DNA of 43,002 nucleotides. It comes from JBAZDC01 sp041654595. GTDB taxonomy: Bacteria; Pseudomonadota; Gammaproteobacteria; Burkholderiales; Burkholderiaceae_B. Below are positions 8,909-16,464 of this stretch, in pieces. How positions within the stretch are numbered: the stretch's first letter is position 1; each line of letters starts with the position of its first letter. The notes beneath the pieces are model-generated. The model was not told the origin of the DNA and made no database searches. It was given only the letters and a program-made list of their open reading frames with translations. A program made the translations under genes and the position numbers. The stretch lies in contig CAZKBT010000026.1 in the NCBI GenBank assembly GCA_964551305.1, positions 1 to 43,002 on the forward strand. Direction: 5' to 3'.

Positions 8909-9868
8909 ATGAATCTCCAGCAGTTTCGCTTCGTGCGTGAAACGATACGGCGCAATTTCAACCTGACCGAGGCGGCGCGCGCGCTTTATACGTCGCAGCC
9001 GGGCGTGTCCAAGGCGATCATCGAGTTCGAAGACGAGTTGGGGGTCAAGGTGTTCGAGCGCCATGGCAAGCGCATCAAGGGGTTGACCAAGCCCGGCGCA
9101 TCCATCGCGCAAGTCATCGACCGCATCATGCGCGAAATCGACAACTTGAAAAAAGTCAGCGACGAGTTCGCGCGGCGCGACGAGGGCGGCCTGGTCATCG
9201 CATGCACCCATGCGCAGGCGCGCTACATCCTGCCCAAGGTCATCCCCGCCTTTCGCGACCGTTTCCCCAAAGTGCGGGTGTCCCTGGCCGAAGGCAGCCC
9301 GCCCCATCTGGCGCAGATGGTGCTGCATGAACAGGCGGATATGGCGCTGGCGACGGAAACCCTGGCGCAAACGCCCGGCCTGGCGGCGTTGCCCGTCTAC
9401 TCCTGGGAGCACACCATCGTGGTGCGCCCCGATCATCCCCTGGCCGACCTGAAGTCGAGCCAGGCCAGGAATATTTCGCTGGAGCAGCTGGCTCGCTATC
9501 CGATCGTAACGTATGACCATGCGTTTTCCGGCCGCCGCAGCATCGATGCGGCGTTCGCCGGCGGCAACATCCAGCCCGACATCGTGCTCGAGGCCATCGA
9601 TGCCGACGTCATCAAAACCTACGTGGGAGTAGGCCTGGGCATCGGCATTATTGCGGGCATGGCGTTCGACCCGCGCAGGGACGAAGGTCTGGTGGGCTTG
9701 CCGGTCGGCCATTTGTTCGGCCGCCACGTGACGCGTGTCGCCGTCAAGAACGGCATTTTCCTGCGCGATTACGTGTATGTCTTCCTGGAAATGCTGTCGT
9801 CGGAATTGACGCGCGAGGTCGTCCAGCAGGCGATCGATGGCGCCACGGCCGAAGACGTCGGCATATGA
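8909..9868 (+). CDS. cysB: LysR-type regulator CysB (sulfur assimilation)
   Basis: LysR-family activator of 319 residues. It has an N-terminal winged helix-turn-helix (about 1-60, LTEAARALYTSQPGVSKAI) and a periplasmic-binding-protein-like effector domain (about 93-295). CysB/Cbl features are clear: N terminus MNLQQFRFVRE, the helix IEFEDELGVKVFERHGKR, ACTHAQARY, and TYDHAFSGR. In enterobacteria CysB responds to N-acetylserine and sulfide/thiosulfate to control sulfate uptake and cysteine synthesis genes. Here it is monocistronic between lptF and the imelysin gene, with no sulfur genes in the window. CysB is preferred over Cbl because it is the sole, full-length homologue seen. Confidence 0.88.
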   Translation: MNLQQFRFVRETIRRNFNLTEAARALYTSQPGVSKAIIEFEDELGVKVFERHGKRIKGLTKPGASIAQVIDRIMREIDNLKKVSDEFARRDEGGLVIACTHAQARYILPKVIPAFRDRFPKVRVSLAEGSPPHLAQMVLHEQADMALATETLAQTPGLAALPVYSWEHTIVVRPDHPLADLKSSQARNISLEQLARYPIVTYDHAFSGRRSIDAAFAGGNIQPDIVLEAIDADVIKTYVGVGLGIGIIAGMAFDPRRDEGLVGLPVGHLFGRHVTRVAVKNGIFLRDYVYVFLEMLSSELTREVVQQAIDGATAEDVGI

Positions 9869-9873
9869 GTCCG

Positions 9874-9915
9874 GGCCGGCGCTTTTCGGCCGAATGCCGC
9901 GGCCGGCGCGCCGGC
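9874..9915 (+). terminator. GC-rich hairpins after cysB, possible terminator
   Basis: GGCCG (9874-9878) pairs with CGGCC (9887-9891), and a 14-bp palindrome GCCGGCGCGCCGGC follows at 9902-9915. There is no clear T tract after them, so intrinsic termination is uncertain. Confidence 0.35.
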
Positions 9916-10071
9916 GAGGCGCGCGGAATGCGCGGGCCATTCCACGCGCGCCCCGTGCGCCTGTCCAGGATGGTGGCTGTCGATTACAATCCCCCGATTT
10001 CAACGCTATGACGAAGGCGCGCAGCCTGGCTGAGCGTACCTGGAGCAGGGCATTTTTCCGGGAATGTGGCA

Positions 10072-11370
10072 GTGCGAAAAATAATACTTTCAATCGTGTT
10101 GTTGCTGGCGGAAACAGGGATGGCGCGCGCTGCGGCCCTGTCCGAGGAGGTTGTAGGAACGTATGCTGACATCGGCTTGGCCGGGTTCCAGGACGCCCTG
10201 ACGGCGGCGCAGCGGCTCGACGCCGTGATCGACGCCTTGCTGGCGGCCCCCGGCGAACAAACGTTGAAAGATGCGCGCGCCGCCTGGATCCAGGCCCGAA
10301 TACCTTATCAGCAGGCTGAAGTGTTCCTCTCCGGCGACAAGGTCGCCGACAGCCGGGAAGGGCGCATCCACGCCTGGCCGCCGGACGAGGCAATGATCGA
10401 TTATGCGGACGCTTCGGGTTATGGCGCGCTGCAGCCGGATGACAAGGACTACGATGTGTCGAACGCCATCGCCGGCAAACAGTTGAACGTGGGCGGCAGG
10501 ATCGTGGACGCCGGCTCCGTCAGCGCGGATTTGTTGAACGAAGTGCTGCGCGAGGCCGGCGGCGACGCCGCCGATGCGCTCGTCGGCTTTAACGCCATCG
10601 AATTCCTTCTCTGGGGGCAGGATAGCGGCATCGGCCCGGATCCCGCGGACCGTGTCGGCTCCTCCGGGGAACGGCACGCCGGTACTCGACTCTATACGGA
10701 TTTCGATCTCGAACATTGCACGGGCGGGCAATGCGCGCGCCGTCGCGACTATCTCAAAGTCCTCAGCCAGTTGTTGCTTTGCAACTTGGAAGGAATCGTG
10801 GTGAACTGGCAGGAAGAAGGCCAGGCCAGGCATGAGCTCGCGCGCGATCCCGAGACGGGGCTGAGCACCATGCTGACCGGGCTGGGCAGCCTGTCCTATG
10901 GCGAGCTGGCGCAAGAGCGCGCGAAGCTTGGGCTGACGTGGCATGACGCAGAGCGAGACCAGGACGAGTTCTCCGGCAATGCGCATGATGCGCATTACTA
11001 TAGTCAATTGGGCATGATGAATGCGTATAACGGCCGATATACGCGTTTGGACGGCAGCGTGGTATCCGGCCCCAGCCTATCCGACTTGGTCAGGGCGCGC
11101 GATGCCCGGCTGGACCAGGAGATGCAGCAGGGCATGGAGTGTGCTTACCAGGCGCTGCTTGCGATCAAGCAGCGCGCCGAGACCATCGAAACTTATGATC
11201 AGATGATCGCCAAGGGCAATGCCGAAGGCAACGCTCTGATTCAAACCGCCATCGACAGCCTGGTGGCGCAAACGCGCCTCATCGAGCGCATCGCTTTGGC
11301 CCTGGGGCTGCACGATGTGCGGGTCGAAGGCCTGACCGGTTTGATGGAATCCGATTCGGCGGCCCGCTAG
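10072..11370 (+). CDS. Imelysin-family periplasmic protein (IrpA-like)
   Basis: Exported protein of 432 residues from the GTG at 10072; an in-frame GTG at 10066 would add two residues. The later start is better spaced from the GGGA at 10060-10063. A signal peptide is evident (KIILSIVLLLAETGMARA, cleavage near ARA|AA). Imelysin landmarks are present: GRIHAWPPDEAMIDY around residue 100, then the family's GxHxxE region and LLWGQD. In this protein the motif His is Asn (GFNAIEF, N174, with E177 kept). Imelysins are linked to iron regulation in several bacteria, and the motif is proposed to bind metal; the function is unproven. No iron-uptake partner is adjacent and I see no Fur box before it. Confidence 0.85.
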   Translation: MRKIILSIVLLLAETGMARAAALSEEVVGTYADIGLAGFQDALTAAQRLDAVIDALLAAPGEQTLKDARAAWIQARIPYQQAEVFLSGDKVADSREGRIHAWPPDEAMIDYADASGYGALQPDDKDYDVSNAIAGKQLNVGGRIVDAGSVSADLLNEVLREAGGDAADALVGFNAIEFLLWGQDSGIGPDPADRVGSSGERHAGTRLYTDFDLEHCTGGQCARRRDYLKVLSQLLLCNLEGIVVNWQEEGQARHELARDPETGLSTMLTGLGSLSYGELAQERAKLGLTWHDAERDQDEFSGNAHDAHYYSQLGMMNAYNGRYTRLDGSVVSGPSLSDLVRARDARLDQEMQQGMECAYQALLAIKQRAETIETYDQMIAKGNAEGNALIQTAIDSLVAQTRLIERIALALGLHDVRVEGLTGLMESDSAAR

Positions 11371-11731
11371 GCAGGTGGGAAAAGCATAGACTGCGCTTAT
11401 TTTTCTTGATGAAAAACACCTTTTTAAAACAGTCTATTACGGCGTTTAGTTGAGAAATTGATCAAAATCTTCCGAGCCGAGGTCCCGTTTGAAAGGAGGC
11501 GGTTCAAAACCAAGGGTAAACACTGCCTTTTCAATTGTTTTTCGGCCGGTTTGTTGCGATCGACCAACAGATGGGAAGGAAAACAACACATTTGGCGACA
11601 CGGTAATAGCCAGCCAGCCCGAATTTTGATGCAATAGCACCAACTTCCCATCGCGGAGTTAGAAAGAGCAGCAGCACATCGGTACAAAGTAGTCGCTGCT
11701 CTCGTTACTCAAATCTACGGAGATTTCTTAC
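11371..11731 (+). other. 361-bp non-coding leader region upstream of the porin
   Basis: No credible gene lies here; the open frames on both strands have poor codon character. The left end holds a nested fold: TAGACTG (11387-11393) with CAGTCTA (11430-11436), and inside it TTTTTC (11400-11405) with GAAAAA (11411-11416), which may end the imelysin transcript. The right end holds a hairpin close to the porin start. The middle is comparatively AT-rich, has no confident sigma70 promoter, and may include a long porin 5' UTR. Confidence 0.5.
11666..11701 (+). promoter_or_regulatory. Leader hairpin before the porin start
   Basis: GAGCAGC (11666-11672) pairs perfectly with GCTGCTC (11695-11701) across a 22-nt loop. 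It ends 30 bp upstream of the porin ATG and 17 bp before its GGAG ribosome binding site (11719-11722). It could stabilise the abundant porin mRNA or be a small-RNA target; both are inferences. Confidence 0.45.
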
Positions 11732-12844
11732 ATGAAAAAGACTCTGCTCGCTGCTGCTCTAACTGTCGGCTTCGTCGGCGTTGCTCAAGCAGACACTTCG
11801 GTCACCCTGTACGGTATTCTGGACGCTGGTGTTGGTTACCAACGCGTCAAGCTGGATGACGCCAAGGCCACGAAAACCGGCTTGATCAACGGCATTCAAT
11901 CCGGCAACCGCTGGGGCCTGCGTGGCACGGAAGACCTGGGCGATGGCCTGCGCGCTGTTTTCACGCTGGAAAGCGGTTTCGATCTGGGTAACGGTCTGAG
12001 CGCTCAAGGCGGCCGCCTGTTCGGTCGTCAAGCCACTCTGGGTCTGGCCGGCGATTCCTGGGGTCAACTGGACTTCGGTCGTCAAACCAATATCGCTTCC
12101 AAGTACTTCGGTCCTCTGGACCCGTTCGGCACGGGCTTCGGCCAAGCCGGCGCTGGTTCGTCGTTCAGCTCGGCCAACACCGTTCGCTACGACAACATGA
12201 TCATGTATCAAACGCCCAACTTCTCGGGCTTCCAGTTCGGCGTCGGCTACAGCTTCAACGTGAACGCGACTTCCCAGCACTGGAAGATCAGCGGCCAAGA
12301 AGACCGCAACACGCCCGCCATCACGACTGGTTTGCGTTACGTGAACGGTCCCATCAGCTTGGTCGGTACCTATGACCAGCTGAACAAGGCCCCCAACGTG
12401 GTTGCCGGCGGCGACACCGGCCGCGTCCGTGCATGGAACGTCGGTGGCGCGTATGACTTCGAAGTCGCCAAGCTGTCCTTGGGCTTCGGTCAAACCCGCA
12501 ACGGCTTCTTCGAACTGGCTACCGGCAACGTCGGCCAAGCCGGCGGTCTGATCGATATCCCCGGCTACCAGTATGCTGACGGCCTGAAAGCCAACAACTA
12601 CCTGGTTGGTTTGACTGCTCCTATCGGTCCCGGCAAGATCCTGGCTTCCTGGCAGATGTCTTCGCCCACGGGTGATTTCAAGGACGTCGGCGCCAAGAAG
12701 CAACAAGTCTACAGCTTGGGCTACACCTACGACTTGTCCAAGCGCACCAACGTGTACGCCATCGGTTCTTACGCCAAGAACCTGGTTTACATCGACGGCG
12801 CCAAGGGCAGCCTGGTCGGCGTTGGTCTGCGTCACCAGTTCTAA
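11732..12844 (+). CDS. General outer-membrane porin (beta-proteobacterial type)
   Basis: Trimeric 16-strand diffusion porin of 370 residues. Signal peptide MKKTLLAAALTVGFVGVAQA is followed by the mature start DTSVTLYGILDAGVGY, diagnostic of Gram_neg porins of Bordetella and Burkholderia. Other landmarks are NRWGLRGTEDLGDGL, RLFGRQATLGL and the terminal strand VGVGLRHQF with C-terminal Phe. A GGAG ribosome binding site lies 9 bp before the ATG. Codon choice differs from neighbours: many GGT, GCT, CGT and AAC codons and little use of rare ones, as expected for a very highly expressed protein. It is monocistronic, with a strong terminator before nuoA. It resembles the major B. pertussis porin; selectivity cannot be judged. 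Confidence 0.93.
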   Translation: MKKTLLAAALTVGFVGVAQADTSVTLYGILDAGVGYQRVKLDDAKATKTGLINGIQSGNRWGLRGTEDLGDGLRAVFTLESGFDLGNGLSAQGGRLFGRQATLGLAGDSWGQLDFGRQTNIASKYFGPLDPFGTGFGQAGAGSSFSSANTVRYDNMIMYQTPNFSGFQFGVGYSFNVNATSQHWKISGQEDRNTPAITTGLRYVNGPISLVGTYDQLNKAPNVVAGGDTGRVRAWNVGGAYDFEVAKLSLGFGQTRNGFFELATGNVGQAGGLIDIPGYQYADGLKANNYLVGLTAPIGPGKILASWQMSSPTGDFKDVGAKKQQVYSLGYTYDLSKRTNVYAIGSYAKNLVYIDGAKGSLVGVGLRHQF

Positions 12845-12907
12845 TCGGACTGCATAGCTCGTCTATGCGCCGAGGCGGTCCGGCTTTGCCGGGCCGCAAA
12901 AAGAACA

Positions 12908-12943
12908 CACGAAAAAGCCACCTTCCGAGGTGGCTTTTTCGTG
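12908..12943. terminator. Strong bidirectional-type terminator after the porin
   Basis: A perfect 16-bp stem, CACGAAAAAGCCACCT with AGGTGGCTTTTTCGTG, encloses a TCCG loop (12924-12927). The right arm carries T5 and the left arm A5, so it could terminate on either strand. It isolates the porin from the nuo operon. Confidence 0.92.
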
Positions 12944-13052
12944 CGCGCGCGCTTTGCCATTCAAGGAAGCATCGGCGCTTCGGGTTCTTTGTTTTCTTTG
13001 TTGTAATACCTGAGCGCATGAGTAAGGGTTAACACGAACAGGCTTCGTAAAA

Positions 13053-13061
13053 TGCTACAAT
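13053..13061 (+). promoter_or_regulatory. Extended -10 candidate for the nuo operon
   Basis: TGcTACAAT (TACAAT at 13056-13061) is an extended -10 element 35 bp before the chosen nuoA start. No good -35 sits 17 bp upstream; TTAACA at 13029-13034 is too far away. It is the best promoter-like sequence in the porin-nuoA gap. Confidence 0.45.
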
Positions 13062-13095
13062 CCATGAGTTTAATTACCGCAAATGGATGCTTTGC

Positions 13096-13455
13096 ATGAA
13101 CCTGCAAGAGTACTTTCCTGTCCTGCTGTTTATCATCGTTGCAACCGTCATCGGTTTTGCGCTATTGACAGTCGGGCGCTTGCTCGGGCCCCATCGCCCC
13201 TACGATGAAAAGCTTTCGGCGTACGAATGCGGTTTCGAGGCGTTCAGCGATTCGCGCATGAAGTTCGACGTGCGCTACTACCTGGTGGCGATACTCTTCA
13301 TCATGTTCGATCTGGAAATCGCATTTTTGTTCCCCTGGGCCATGGCCAACGGCGTCGTGGGAATGGTCGGGTTCTGGACCGTGCTCGTTTTCCTGGCCGT
13401 ACTGACGGTGGGCTTTCTCTACGAATGGAAGAAAGGCGCGCTCGACTGGGAATGA
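13096..13455 (+). CDS. nuoA: NADH-quinone oxidoreductase subunit A
   Basis: Membrane subunit of respiratory complex I, 119 residues, three transmembrane helices (about 8-30, 62-84, 90-110). The conserved loop YDEKLSAYECGFEAF carries the Cys and Glu/Asp residues at the quinone-site side, and the FLFPWA motif is present. The start at 13096 is chosen over the ATG at 13087 because the product begins MNLQEYFPV as usual for beta-proteobacteria and GGA at 13085-13087 is well placed as a ribosome binding site. First gene of a complete nuoA-N operon. Confidence 0.95.
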   Translation: MNLQEYFPVLLFIIVATVIGFALLTVGRLLGPHRPYDEKLSAYECGFEAFSDSRMKFDVRYYLVAILFIMFDLEIAFLFPWAMANGVVGMVGFWTVLVFLAVLTVGFLYEWKKGALDWE

Positions 13456-13464
13456 TCCGTCGTG

Positions 13465-13518
13465 GTCGGCGCGGGCCGACGGCGTGAACGACAATTTTTC
13501 GTCTGGCGGTCGCCAGAC
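13465..13518 (+). repeat. Two hairpins in the nuoA-nuoB spacer
   Basis: GTCGGC (13465-13470) pairs with GCCGAC (13475-13480), and GTCTGGCG (13501-13508) pairs with CGCCAGAC (13511-13518) across two bases. A T5 run sits between them at about 13495-13499. The operon must read through, so these could be processing or stability elements, or an attenuator. Confidence 0.5.
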
Positions 13519-13547
13519 CTACTGCTGTACGGGTAAAGAGGTGTTTT

Positions 13548-14024
13548 ATGGCGATTGACGGCATTATGAAAGAAGGCTTCATCACCACCAGCGCGGATAA
13601 ATTTCTGAATTGGGCCAAGACGGGGTCCTTGTGGCCCATGACGTTCGGCCTGGCCTGTTGCGCGGTGGAAATGATGCATGCCGGCGCCGCGCGTTACGAC
13701 CTGGATCAGTTCGGCATCATTTTCCGTCCCAGTCCGCGGCAATCCGATCTGATGATCGTGGCCGGCACGCTGTGCAACAAGATGGCGCCCGCTCTGCGCA
13801 AGGTCTATGACCAGATGCCCGAGCCGCGCTGGGTGGTTTCGATGGGATCCTGTGCCAACGGGGGCGGCTACTACCACTATTCCTATTCGGTGGTGCGCGG
13901 CTGCGATCGCATCGTGCCCGTGGACGTGTATGTGCCGGGCTGTCCTCCCACCGCCGAGGCGCTCGTCTACGGCTTGCTGCAGATGCAGAACAAGATTCGA
14001 CTGACCAATACGATCGCCCGCTAG
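13548..14024 (+). CDS. nuoB: NADH-quinone oxidoreductase subunit B (N2 cluster)
   Basis: Peripheral-arm subunit of complex I, 158 residues, which holds the terminal iron-sulfur cluster N2 that passes electrons to quinone. The four ligands are visible as the tandem C37-C38 (LACCAVEMMHA), C102 (GSCANGGG) and C132 (VPGCPPTAEAL). Length and motifs are standard. It follows nuoA after a 92-bp spacer that contains two hairpins, and precedes nuoC by 39 bp. Confidence 0.97.
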   Translation: MAIDGIMKEGFITTSADKFLNWAKTGSLWPMTFGLACCAVEMMHAGAARYDLDQFGIIFRPSPRQSDLMIVAGTLCNKMAPALRKVYDQMPEPRWVVSMGSCANGGGYYHYSYSVVRGCDRIVPVDVYVPGCPPTAEALVYGLLQMQNKIRLTNTIAR

Positions 14025-14063
14025 GGCGGTCTCGGCAGCTACTTACGTTGGATTGCTAGTACT

Positions 14064-14675
14064 ATGACTCGGTTAGAAACGCTACAAAACCGATTGCAGG
14101 CCGCGCTTGGCGGTGATGCCGCTCTCGCGCTTGCATTGGACGAGCTGACGCTCGTCATTCCGGCAGAAGAATGGGCCTTGATCTGTGCGCGCTTGCGCGA
14201 CGATGCCGATTTGGGTTTCGAGACCTGTATCGATTTGTGCGGAGTCGATTATTCGGCTTGGGGCGCGCCAACCTTGCCCGCCACGGCCAATCCCCATCCG
14301 CAGCGTTTCGCCGTGGTGGCGCATTTGTTGTCGGTCAAGCACAACTGGCGCCTGCGGGTGCGTACCTATCTGGGCAACGACGACTTTCCCGTGGTGGACT
14401 CGCTGGTGGACGTCTGGCCGGCGGTGAACTGGTTCGAGCGTGAAGCCTTCGATCTGTTCGGCATTGTCTTCGAAGGGCATCCCGACTTGCGCCGCATTCT
14501 GACGGATTACGGCTTTATCGGCCACCCCTTCAGAAAAGATTTCCCCGTCTCAGGGAACGTCGAAATGCGCTACGACGTGGAGCAGCAGCGGGTCGTATAT
14601 CAGCCGGTCACGATCGAGCCGCGCGAGGTTACGCCGCGCGTCGTGCGTGAAGAAGGTTACGGAGCAGGGCGATAG
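14064..14675 (+). CDS. nuoC: NADH-quinone oxidoreductase subunit C (30 kDa)
   Basis: Peripheral-arm structural subunit of complex I, 203 residues. It carries the 30-kDa family signature around ERE(A)FDLFGI(V)FEGHPDLRRILTDYGF, followed by GHPFRKDFP. It is a separate gene from nuoD, as in most proteobacteria other than the enterobacteria, where nuoC and nuoD are fused. It ends 3 bp before nuoD, suggesting translational coupling. Confidence 0.96.
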   Translation: MTRLETLQNRLQAALGGDAALALALDELTLVIPAEEWALICARLRDDADLGFETCIDLCGVDYSAWGAPTLPATANPHPQRFAVVAHLLSVKHNWRLRVRTYLGNDDFPVVDSLVDVWPAVNWFEREAFDLFGIVFEGHPDLRRILTDYGFIGHPFRKDFPVSGNVEMRYDVEQQRVVYQPVTIEPREVTPRVVREEGYGAGR

Positions 14676-14678
14676 ATC

Positions 14679-15935
14679 ATGGCAGAAATCAAGAACTACA
14701 CATTGAACTTCGGGCCGCAGCATCCCGCCGCCCACGGCGTGCTGCGCCTGGTGCTCGAATTGGACGGCGAAGTCATCCAGCGCGCCGATCCGCACATCGG
14801 ACTGCTGCATCGCGCCACGGAAAAGCTGGCCGAGCACAGGACTTACCTGCAGGCGCTGCCCTATATGGATCGTCTCGACTACGTGTCGATGATGTGCAAC
14901 GAGCACGCCTACGTGATGGCGGTCGAGAAACTGCTGGGTATCGAAGTGCCCTTGCGCGCCCAGTACATCCGCGTCATGTTCGACGAGATCACGCGCCTGC
15001 TCAACCACCTGATGTCACTCGGCTCGCATGCCTTGGACGTGGGGGCGATGGCGGTGTTCCTGTATGCGTTCCGCGAGCGCGAGGACCTGATGGATTGCTA
15101 CGAAGCGGTATCGGGCGCGCGCATGCACGCCGCCTACTACCGGCCCGGCGGCGTATACCGCGATTTGCCGGCCACTATGCCCCAGTACGGTGAAGCCAGC
15201 AAGTATCGCGGCGAAAAAGAGCTGCGTGCCATGAACGAGGCGCGCTCGGGGTCGCTGCTGGATTTCATCGAGGACTTCGTCAACCGCTTCCCCGCCTGCG
15301 TGGATGAATACGAGACCTTGCTGACGGACAACCGCATTTGGAAGCAGCGCCTGGTGGGCGTGGGCGTGGTCAGTCCGGAACGCGCCAAGGCCCTGGGCTT
15401 CACCGGCCCCATGCTGCGCGGTTCCGGCGTGGAGTGGGATCTGCGCAGGACCCAGCCTTACGAAGTCTACGACCGTCTCGATTTCGACATTCCGGTCGGC
15501 GTCAACGGCGACTGCTATGACCGATATCTGGTGCGGATCGCCGAAATGCGCGAAAGCAACCGCATCATCGGCCAATGCGTGCAGTGGCTGCGCAACAATC
15601 CCGGTCCGGTGATCGTGGACGGCTACAAGGTGGCGCCGCCCAGGCGCGAAAGCATGAAGAGCGGAATGGAAGAGCTAATTCACCACTTCAAGCTCTTTTC
15701 CGAAGGCTTTCACGTGCCGGCCGGCGAAACCTATGCCGCGGTGGAGCACCCCAAGGGCGAGTTCGGCATCTACATGGTGTCCGACGGCGCGAACAAGCCT
15801 TACCGGCTGAAAATCCGCGCGCCGGGGTTCGCGCATCTTCAGTCCCTGGATGAGATGTCGCGCGGCCACATGATCGCCGACGCGGTGACCATTATCGGTA
15901 CTCAAGATATTGTGTTTGGCGAAATCGATCGCTAA
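14679..15935 (+). CDS. nuoD: NADH-quinone oxidoreductase subunit D (49 kDa)
   Basis: Peripheral-arm subunit of complex I, 418 residues, that with NuoB forms the quinone-binding cavity. Hallmarks are the N terminus NYTLNFGPQHPAAHGVLRLVLELDGE, with the quinone-site His, the HIGLLHRATEKL segment, and the C-terminal DIVFGEIDR. The relationship to [NiFe]-hydrogenase large subunits is known for the family; the metal-binding Cys residues are absent as expected. Confidence 0.97.
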   Translation: MAEIKNYTLNFGPQHPAAHGVLRLVLELDGEVIQRADPHIGLLHRATEKLAEHRTYLQALPYMDRLDYVSMMCNEHAYVMAVEKLLGIEVPLRAQYIRVMFDEITRLLNHLMSLGSHALDVGAMAVFLYAFREREDLMDCYEAVSGARMHAAYYRPGGVYRDLPATMPQYGEASKYRGEKELRAMNEARSGSLLDFIEDFVNRFPACVDEYETLLTDNRIWKQRLVGVGVVSPERAKALGFTGPMLRGSGVEWDLRRTQPYEVYDRLDFDIPVGVNGDCYDRYLVRIAEMRESNRIIGQCVQWLRNNPGPVIVDGYKVAPPRRESMKSGMEELIHHFKLFSEGFHVPAGETYAAVEHPKGEFGIYMVSDGANKPYRLKIRAPGFAHLQSLDEMSRGHMIADAVTIIGTQDIVFGEIDR

Positions 15936-15969
15936 GCGCGATAGCCAAGGTAAAAACCGGATTCAAACT

Positions 15970-16464
15970 ATGCTGCTTTCCGAACAAGCCTATAAACGAA
16001 TCGACAGGGAGCTGACCAAGTTCCCCGACAACCAGAAGCAATCCGCGATCATGGCGGCATTGGCGATCGCCCAGGAGGAGCACGGCTGGGTGTCGCCCGA
16101 GGTGATCAAGGACGTGGCCGACTATCTGCGCGAGCCGCCCATCGCCGTGCAAGAGGTCGCCACCTTTTACAACATGTTCGACAAGCGACCCGTGGGGCGT
16201 TTCAAGATCACGGTTTGCACGAACCTGCCCTGTGCTTTGCGCGACGGCGTGGCCGCCGCCGATTATCTCAAGACCAAGCTGGGCATCGATTTTCACGAAA
16301 CCACGCCGGACGGCTTGTTCACCTTGCAGGAAGGCGAATGCATGGGCGCGTGCGGCGATTCGCCCGTCATGATATTGAACAATAGACATATGTGTGTGCG
16401 CATGTCGCCCGAACGCATCGACGCGATGCTCCAGGAACTGAAACAGCACGGAGAATCAGCATGA
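15970..16464 (+). CDS. nuoE: NADH-quinone oxidoreductase subunit E (24 kDa, 2Fe-2S)
   Basis: Complex I NADH-module subunit of 164 residues carrying the N1a [2Fe-2S] cluster in a thioredoxin-like fold. Ligands are C83, C88, C124 and C128 (CTNLPC and GECMGACGD). The start at 15970 (MLLSEQAYKRID) is preferred over an upstream in-frame ATG at 15910 that would overlap the end of nuoD and add 20 atypical residues. The stop overlaps the nuoF start as ATGA. Confidence 0.95.
   Translation: MLLSEQAYKRIDRELTKFPDNQKQSAIMAALAIAQEEHGWVSPEVIKDVADYLREPPIAVQEVATFYNMFDKRPVGRFKITVCTNLPCALRDGVAAADYLKTKLGIDFHETTPDGLFTLQEGECMGACGDSPVMILNNRHMCVRMSPERIDAMLQELKQHGESA

Noticed and set aside
11424..11687. 87-residue minus-strand open frame in the porin leader
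   Set aside because: Cys/Arg-rich with poor codon character and no recognisable features; the leader is better described as non-coding.
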